DNA from: an uncultured Hungatella sp.
GTDB taxonomy: Bacteria > Bacillota > Clostridia > Lachnospirales > Lachnospiraceae
Length of the DNA: 64,000 nt
Assembly (NCBI GenBank): GCA_910585645.1
Contig: CAJUFP010000008.1
Coordinates: 6,105-70,104 of the forward strand
Reading direction: 5' to 3'
The notes under the pieces are model-generated. The model saw only the letters and a list, made by a program, of their open reading frames with translations, had not been told where the DNA came from and ran no database searches. Below are positions 58,786 to 64,000 of this stretch, in pieces (the stretch's first letter is position 1; every line of letters starts with the position of its first letter). Both the position numbers and the translations under genes were made by a program.

Positions 58786-60627
58786 TTACAATTCCTCCCG
58801 AAGCCAGATAAACCCATAAGGCTGCAGCGTCACATACCCGTCCGGAGCGCCGTCCTCCCCGGTCAACAGATCCTTGCCTCCGCCAATCCAGGACACGGTC
58901 TTCTCACTTCTGCCGAAATTATAAATGCCGGTAATCTTCTCCGTCTTTCCCGTCCGCATAATCCCCAGCACGGCCTTGTCCTCCCATCCGATGGTCTCCC
59001 CGTGAGCCTGGGCTGTAAACGCCTCATGGTCCCCGCGGATGGTCTCCAGCTTCCGAAGGCCCTCAAAAATTCGTCCCTGAACCGTTCCAGTCTTATGGGC
59101 ATTCTCCGCCAGATCCCACCGGAAAGAGGAGCGGTGAACATACCGGGAGTCCACGGCCTTCTCCGGCTCATTCTTATAGGAGTAATCATTCAGCTGCCCA
59201 ATCTCATCCCCGCTGTAAATAACCGGAATCCCGGCCTGCATAAGCATAAAGGCGTGAAGCATCAGATCCAGGCGCAGGGCCTGCTCCAAAGCGTTCTCAT
59301 CCCGATTCTCCAAAGCCGTCTCCACCCCGCACATGGAGGCAGTGGTCCCGCAGAACCGGGCGTCCTGGGTCACCGGGTCGTCATTGTACAGTTCCCCTCT
59401 GCTAAAGCTCTCCCAGGTCTTTCCCAGATAGAAATCATTGAGATACCTTTTGTGGGAAGCCTGGAACATATCCCACTTCTCCAGCTGGTCATAATCCAGC
59501 CCCCAGCCGATATCGTCATGGCACCGCAGATAATTGAGGAAGGTGTAGGACTTCGGAAGGCCGTACACACTGTCCAGCTGCTTCCTCAAAAGCCTGGCAT
59601 CCTGCACCGCCACCGTATGCCAGATAGTTGCCATGGTGGTAACATTGTACAGCATATGGCACTCCGGCTTTTCCACGGTCCCAAAATAGGGGGCCACCTT
59701 TGCCGGCTCCATAACCACCTCACCTAAAAGCAGAATACCCGGACACACGATCTCCCCGATCATCCGCATCATGCGCACAATGGTATGTACCTTGGGAAGA
59801 TTCCGGCAGCTGGTTCCCAGCTCCTTCCAGATGTAGGGAACCGCGTCGATCCGGATCACATCCACTCCCAGGTTGGCAAAAAACAGGAAATTGTACATCA
59901 TCTCATTAAACACCGCCGGATTCCGGTAATCCAGATCCCACTGATACGGATAGAAGGTGGTCAGCACATGCTTTCTGCAGTCCTCCAGCCACGTAAAATT
60001 CCCCGGAGCCGTGGTGGGAAATACCTGGGGAACCGTCTTCTCATACTCTGCCGGAATATCCCAGGTGTCATAGAAGAAATACCGGTCCTGGTACTCCTTC
60101 TCCCCGGCTCTGGCCCGTTTTGCCCACTCATGGTCCTCCGATGTGTGGTTCATGACAAAATCCAGGCACAAGCTCATATCCTTCTTGTGGCAGCTGTCCG
60201 CCAGATGCTCCAGATCATCCACTGTCCCCAGCTCCGGCTGCACCTTCCTGAAATCCGCCACCGCGTACCCGCCGTCAGACCGGTCCTTGGGAGACTCCAT
60301 GAGAGGCATCAGATGCACATAGTTGACCCCGCAGGACTGCAGATAATCCAGGTGTTTCTCCACGCCTTTCAGCGTCCCTCCGAACAACCCTGTATAAATC
60401 ATCATGCCCAGCATATCATTACCCTTAAACCACTCCGGGTCAGCTTCCCTCTTCAAATCCAGCTCTTTCAGAACCTTCTTTCTCTCCTTATAAACCCTGC
60501 TCATATTTCCGCAAAGTTCCTCAAACATATCCGGCGCGTCATAAAGCTCCATATACAGCCACTTCAGCTCATCCATATGTCTTTTCAGACGCCCCTCATA
60601 AATCTCCTCTTCTCTGTTCATGCTCAT
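58786..60627 (-). CDS. Amylosucrase / sucrose hydrolase-type glycoside hydrolase family 13
   Basis: 613 residues. A helical N-terminal domain of ~90 residues (KWLYMELYDAPDMFEELC) precedes the (beta/alpha)8 barrel, as in the amylosucrase subfamily. Catalytic residues: nucleophile Asp in VDVIRIDAVPYIWKELGTSC, acid Glu in ILLLGEVVMEP, and third Asp in LRCHDDIGWG. The IWKELGTSCRNLP stretch is typical of sucrose-acting members. No signal peptide, so cytoplasmic. It could make alpha-glucan from sucrose or simply hydrolyse it. It has its own promoter and terminator. Confidence 0.88.
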   Translation of the reverse strand: MSMNREEEIYEGRLKRHMDELKWLYMELYDAPDMFEELCGNMSRVYKERKKVLKELDLKREADPEWFKGNDMLGMMIYTGLFGGTLKGVEKHLDYLQSCGVNYVHLMPLMESPKDRSDGGYAVADFRKVQPELGTVDDLEHLADSCHKKDMSLCLDFVMNHTSEDHEWAKRARAGEKEYQDRYFFYDTWDIPAEYEKTVPQVFPTTAPGNFTWLEDCRKHVLTTFYPYQWDLDYRNPAVFNEMMYNFLFFANLGVDVIRIDAVPYIWKELGTSCRNLPKVHTIVRMMRMIGEIVCPGILLLGEVVMEPAKVAPYFGTVEKPECHMLYNVTTMATIWHTVAVQDARLLRKQLDSVYGLPKSYTFLNYLRCHDDIGWGLDYDQLEKWDMFQASHKRYLNDFYLGKTWESFSRGELYNDDPVTQDARFCGTTASMCGVETALENRDENALEQALRLDLMLHAFMLMQAGIPVIYSGDEIGQLNDYSYKNEPEKAVDSRYVHRSSFRWDLAENAHKTGTVQGRIFEGLRKLETIRGDHEAFTAQAHGETIGWEDKAVLGIMRTGKTEKITGIYNFGRSEKTVSWIGGGKDLLTGEDGAPDGYVTLQPYGFIWLREEL

Positions 60628-60660
60628 ACAGACACACCTCTCCCATTATTTGATACTGCT

Positions 60661-60689
60661 ATTTTACAAACCTCACCCCCTAACGTCAA
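60661..60689 (-). promoter_or_regulatory. Promoter of the amylosucrase-type gene
   Basis: Minus strand: -35 TTGACG (60684-60689), 17-base spacer, -10 TAAAAT (60661-60666). Confidence 0.7.
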
Positions 60690-60871
60690 GCCTGCCAAAT
60701 GGTTTACCACATGTCTTTATCACTTCTCAAAGGCCTGACCCCCAGCCTGCCCCTACCCTTTATGCCCCACAAATCTGAACCCGAAGGCTCACCACAATCT
60801 CCGCCTCTTCGCACTTTTGCTCCTTTTCACCTTTCCACTTTAACCCATTACATTATTAACCCAATCAAGTC

Positions 60872-60900
60872 TTGCCTTTTCCACCCCCTTGTGCTATATT
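60872..60900 (+). promoter_or_regulatory. Promoter of the esterase-esterase-ATP-grasp operon
   Basis: -35 TTGCCT (60872-60877), 17-base spacer, -10 TATATT (60895-60900), about 45 bases before the first esterase. The rest of the ~300-bp divergent gap is C-rich and holds no other signal I can name. Confidence 0.65.
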
Positions 60901-60944
60901 TATCAAAGTATTCCTACTATAATTAAACTTAAATGGAGGCAGCT

Positions 60945-61787
60945 ATGGTAGAAAAATGGGATATTACCATCCCGGAACTGACAGGAGCCCAGACCCGGCG
61001 GGCGTACCTGTACCTCCCGGATTACTATGACGACGACCCGGATGCGCGCTATCCTGTTCTCTATATGTTTGACGGTCACAACGTATTTTTCGATTCCGAC
61101 GCTACATACGGAAAAAGCTGGGGCATGAAAGAATTTATGGAGGAAACCCGGGCCCCTCTGATCATCGCCGCGGTGGAGTGCAACCACAGCCCGGACCACG
61201 GCCGGCTGAAAGAATACTCCCCCTTCGCCTTCAGGGACCCAAGGTTTGGTCAGATTCCCGGCTGGGGCAAGATCACCATGGAGTGGATGGTCCACAAATT
61301 CAAACCGGATATTGACGCCAATATCCGCACCCTCCCGGACCGGGAGCACACCTTTATTGCCGGCAGCTCCATGGGAGGCCTGATGAGCCTTTACGCCCTT
61401 TTAGAGTACAACCGGTATTTTTCCAGGGCAGCCGCCCTGTCTCCGTCTCTGTGGGTAGACCCGGCCAGGCTCTCCAACCTGATCCGCAATGCCAGGCTGC
61501 GGCCTGACACCACCCTGTACATGGACTACGGCTCCAAAGAGATCTGCAACCACAAAAATATGCTCCAGAGTTTTGGAAAGATCGCTTCCCTTCTCCTGGA
61601 ACGGCAGATCTACTTAAACTGCCGCATCGTCCCGGAGGGGGACCACAGCGAAGCCAGCTGGGAGCGCCAGATCCCGTTCTTTATGGAGACTCTTATGTAT
61701 GAACCTCAGGGAACACCGAAAGAGCAGAGCCAGGAGGAGCCAGAGACAGAAAAACCAACGGAAACGCAGCAGAAATTAATTAAATAA
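60945..61787 (+). CDS. Esterase D-type alpha/beta hydrolase
   Basis: 280 residues of the putative esterase family (Fes/esterase D type). The nucleophile elbow is FIAGSSMGGLMSLYALL, and a late EGDHSEASWERQIPFFM supplies the catalytic His. FDGHNVFFDSDATYGKSWG is a family stretch. No signal peptide. The start is the ATG at 60945; the earlier ATG at 60933 forms part of its GGAGG site. The C-terminal tail is Glu/Gln/Thr-rich. It is the first gene of a three-gene operon with a second hydrolase and an ATP-grasp enzyme. The substrate is unknown. Confidence 0.85.
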   Translation: MVEKWDITIPELTGAQTRRAYLYLPDYYDDDPDARYPVLYMFDGHNVFFDSDATYGKSWGMKEFMEETRAPLIIAAVECNHSPDHGRLKEYSPFAFRDPRFGQIPGWGKITMEWMVHKFKPDIDANIRTLPDREHTFIAGSSMGGLMSLYALLEYNRYFSRAAALSPSLWVDPARLSNLIRNARLRPDTTLYMDYGSKEICNHKNMLQSFGKIASLLLERQIYLNCRIVPEGDHSEASWERQIPFFMETLMYEPQGTPKEQSQEEPETEKPTETQQKLIK

Positions 61788-61796
61788 GGAGGCATT

Positions 61797-62549
61797 ATGG
61801 AAGTACAATATTTTAAGAATTACAGCCCTGCCCTGGAGCGGGACATGGAGTGCAAAGTCTACGGCCATGCCGGACGGCCGGTCCTCTTTATTCCATGTCA
61901 GGACGGCCGGTTCTTTGACTTCGAAAATTACCACATGGCGGATGTGTGGTCCCCCTGGATTGAATCCGGGCAGGTGATGGTATTTTCCATTGACACCATT
62001 GACAAGGAAACCTGGTCCAACAAAACCGGAGACCCGGGCTGGCGCATCTGGCGTCATGAGCAGTGGGTCCGCTACATTACCGATGAGATGGTCCCCTTCA
62101 TCCGTGCCATGGTCAATGAGCGCAACGGCTGGGACGGCTATCCCGGCATCATCACCTTCGGGTGCAGCCTGGGCGCCACCCACGCAGCCACCCTGTTTTT
62201 CCGCCGCCCCGACCTGTTTGACGGCCTGCTGGCCTTAAGCGGCATCTACACTGCGGACTACGGTTTTGACGGATTTATGAACGGCCTTGTGTATGAAAAT
62301 TCCCCGGTGCATTTCCTGCCCAACATGCCCTTGGACCACCCCTATATTGAGCTTTACAACAAGAAAAAAGCCGTTATCTGCGTGGGCCAGGGTCCCTGGG
62401 AGATCCCTTCTTCCACCAGACAGCTGGACAGCATTCTCCAGAGCAAGGGCATTCATCTGTGGGTGGACTACTGGGGATATGACTGCGCCCATGACTGGCC
62501 GTGGTGGTACAAGCAGGTGACCTATTTTGTTCCTTATCTGCTGGAATAG
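61797..62549 (+). CDS. Second esterase-like alpha/beta hydrolase
   Basis: 250 residues, distant paralogue of the preceding protein. The nucleophile elbow is IITFGCSLGATHAATLFF (GCSLG), and a C-terminal YDCAHDWPWWYKQVTYF carries the likely His. The region FSIDTIDKETWSN precedes. It starts 9 bases after the first esterase with a GGAGG site, so the two are co-translated. No signal peptide. The pair is a recurrent companion of ATP-grasp genes in my recollection, but function is unknown. Confidence 0.83.
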   Translation: MEVQYFKNYSPALERDMECKVYGHAGRPVLFIPCQDGRFFDFENYHMADVWSPWIESGQVMVFSIDTIDKETWSNKTGDPGWRIWRHEQWVRYITDEMVPFIRAMVNERNGWDGYPGIITFGCSLGATHAATLFFRRPDLFDGLLALSGIYTADYGFDGFMNGLVYENSPVHFLPNMPLDHPYIELYNKKKAVICVGQGPWEIPSSTRQLDSILQSKGIHLWVDYWGYDCAHDWPWWYKQVTYFVPYLLE

Positions 62550-62674
62550 CAGTTCACAGCCCGCGTCTGTTGCCTGCCCCGGCTATACAAACCCGGGGCA
62601 GTGTAAAACCTGAGATCTTCACGACAGCCCACTGCTGTCTTTCAAACAAAACCAAAGCAAAGGGAGGAACCATT

Positions 62675-63868
62675 ATGAAAAACTGTATCTTTATCTCACC
62701 TAATTTCCCCACCAACTACTGGCAGTTCTGCCGGGAGCTGAAAAACAACGGCATGAATGTGCTTGGCATCGGGGACCAGCCCTACGATGAGCTGACCGAC
62801 GATCTAAAGGGCAGCCTGAACGAATACTACAAAGTCAGCAGCCTGGAAAATGAGGACGAAGTGTACCGGGCCGTGGCATTTTTCATCTTTAAACACGGCC
62901 GCATTGACTGGCTGGAGTCCAACAATGAATACTGGCTGGAGCGGGACGCCAAGCTGAGAACGGATTTCAACATCACAAGCGGTTTCCAGGTTGACGACAT
63001 CCCCCGCATCAAGTACAAATCCAAGATGAAAGAGTTCTACATAAAGGCCGGCATCCCTGTGGCGCGCCATCACCTGGTTGACACTGTGGAGGGCTGCCTG
63101 GAATTTATAAAAAAGGTGGGCTACCCTGTCATCGCCAAGCCGGACAACGGGGTGGGGGCCTCCCACACCTACAAGCTGTCCGATGAGGAGGAACTGAAAC
63201 AGTTCTTTGACCAGAAGCTGCCCCACATCCCCTACATCATGGAGGAATTTGTGGACGCGGAGGTCAATTCCTACGACGCTGTCATTGACGCCAACGGGGA
63301 GCCTGTCTTTGAGACCGGCAATGTGACCCCCAACTCCATCATGGATATTGTGAACAACGCGGACAACTCCATCTACTACATTGTAAAGACCCTGAAGCCG
63401 GATGTGAAGAAAGCAGGCCGGGCCACGGTGAAAAGCTTCGGCGTAAAGAGCCGCTTTGTCCACTTCGAATTTTTCCGCCTTCTCAAAGACCACAAGGGCC
63501 TGGGCAAAAAGGGGGACGTTATCGCCCTGGAGGTGAACATGCGGCCCTGCGGCGGTTTCACCCCGGACATGATCAATTTCGCCCACAGCACCAATGTGTA
63601 CAAGATCTGGGCTGACATGATCGCCTTCGGCCACTCCACCGTTCCCGTGGGCAAACACGCCTTCTGCGCTTTTGCCGGGCTGCGGGACGGAAAAGACTTT
63701 GTCATGAGCCATGAGGACATTATGAAGGCCTACGGGGAGAACATGAAGATGGTGGGCCGCATCCCCGACGTCCTGGCAGGAGCCATGGGCAATCAGATGT
63801 ATGTGGCGGTGTTTGACACGGAAAAACAGATGAAAGCATTCTATGAGAATGTCCTGAAATGCCGTTAG
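62675..63868 (+). CDS. ATP-grasp domain ligase of unknown substrate
   Basis: 397 residues. An N-terminal pre-ATP-grasp domain (CIFISPNFPTNYWQFCRELKN, shown as NFPTNYWQFCREL) is followed by the ATP-grasp core: VGYPVIAKPDNGVGASHTYK for nucleotide binding, YIMEEFVDAEVNSYDAVID, and EVNMRPCGGFTPDMINFA for Mg. ATP-grasp enzymes form amide or ester bonds from a carboxylate. The start at 62675 has GGGAGGAACC; the open frame extends upstream into the esterase gene but without a site. Third gene of the operon. The partner esterases may trim or supply its product. Confidence 0.87.
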   Translation: MKNCIFISPNFPTNYWQFCRELKNNGMNVLGIGDQPYDELTDDLKGSLNEYYKVSSLENEDEVYRAVAFFIFKHGRIDWLESNNEYWLERDAKLRTDFNITSGFQVDDIPRIKYKSKMKEFYIKAGIPVARHHLVDTVEGCLEFIKKVGYPVIAKPDNGVGASHTYKLSDEEELKQFFDQKLPHIPYIMEEFVDAEVNSYDAVIDANGEPVFETGNVTPNSIMDIVNNADNSIYYIVKTLKPDVKKAGRATVKSFGVKSRFVHFEFFRLLKDHKGLGKKGDVIALEVNMRPCGGFTPDMINFAHSTNVYKIWADMIAFGHSTVPVGKHAFCAFAGLRDGKDFVMSHEDIMKAYGENMKMVGRIPDVLAGAMGNQMYVAVFDTEKQMKAFYENVLKCR

Positions 63869-64000
63869 GCGGGCGTTCATATTTTGTTCAAAAATCATTC
63901 AAAAACCTTTTACAGACATATCATGATTTCTTCATGATTGCCACGTATACTCCCGAGTTTGACACTAAAAAGATTAAAAAGGCCTCATAAACCCTGATTC

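Noticed and set aside
62804..63898. 364-residue minus-strand open frame
   Set aside because: Antisense shadow of the ATP-grasp gene, which has clear motifs and a ribosome binding site.
1..64000. tRNA, rRNA or CRISPR array
   Set aside because: No T-loop/acceptor patterns of tRNA, no rRNA-like stretches and no regularly spaced repeats were noticed on either strand by eye.

Overview
The window looks like a chromosomal segment of a spore-forming Gram-positive Firmicute of the Lachnospiraceae (Clostridium/Enterocloster-like). This rests on gene content: a CotS-type spore coat gene, PASTA Ser/Thr kinase, class B sortase, a T-box in front of proS, an L10 leader, strong AGGAGG ribosome binding sites and moderate G+C. 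No rRNA, tRNA, CRISPR array or intact insertion sequence was seen. Most genes lie on the minus strand.

Layout. 1-9.1 kb: housekeeping genes on the minus strand: 5' part of glmM, class B sortase, a small DUF6718-like gene inside a duplicated 3' end of prfA, prfA, prmC, a YqhQ-like DUF1385 gene, rpmE, rho, rarA and a polysaccharide deacetylase. 9.1-11.5 kb: a repeat-rich spacer, uxaB with two LacI/CcpA-type operators, and plus-strand cspA behind a very long leader hairpin. 11.5-15.1 kb: rpmG-secE-nusG-rplK-rplA, then rplJ-rplL with its own promoter and L10 leader. 15.1-19.2 kb: mreB-like gene, recD2, comF. 19.2-19.8 kb: a gene-free stretch with a chain of hairpins that may be an unrecognised structured RNA. 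19.8-28.3 kb: CmpB-like membrane protein with 11-residue helical repeats, acyltransferase, phosphoglucomutase, cotS, CCA-adding enzyme, and proS with a T-box. 28.3-33.2 kb: a beta-glucoside unit (PTS IIC, GH1 6-phospho-beta-glucosidase, ROK kinase) beside an RpiR-type regulator. 33.4-39.3 kb: accessory region with a DUF262 + HEPN two-gene cassette, an AI-2E/YtvI-like permease, an AAA-PD-(D/E)XK protein and a broken Rpn-like gene. 39.4-58.1 kb: one long minus-strand operon for a Tad/Flp pilus joined to a phospho-signalling set (two Ser/Thr kinases, two PP2C phosphatases, an FHA protein) and ending in two cell-wall-binding proteins. 58.2-64 kb: divergent XRE regulator, amylosucrase-type GH13, and an esterase-esterase-ATP-grasp operon.

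The best candidate for something new is the Tad operon. Its 5' half encodes the pilus machine (CpaE, CpaF, TadB, TadC, Flp pilin, TadE-like proteins, DUF5702 protein, prepilin peptidases). Its 3' half encodes a closed phosphorylation circuit. One kinase carries an extracytoplasmic solute-binding-protein-like domain, so it may sense a ligand directly. Its N-terminus has a run of short Thr-Val-x-Leu-Asp/Glu motifs, and the same motif sits just before the FHA domain of the FHA protein, which suggests phospho-threonine docking sites.

Other notable items are the DUF262-HEPN cassette (probable defence or toxin-type module), the duplicated prfA end (probable scar of a site-specific integration), the three-hairpin RNA candidate near 19.5 kb and the 23-bp hairpin leader of cspA. 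All functions are inferred from reading the sequence; no database search was possible.
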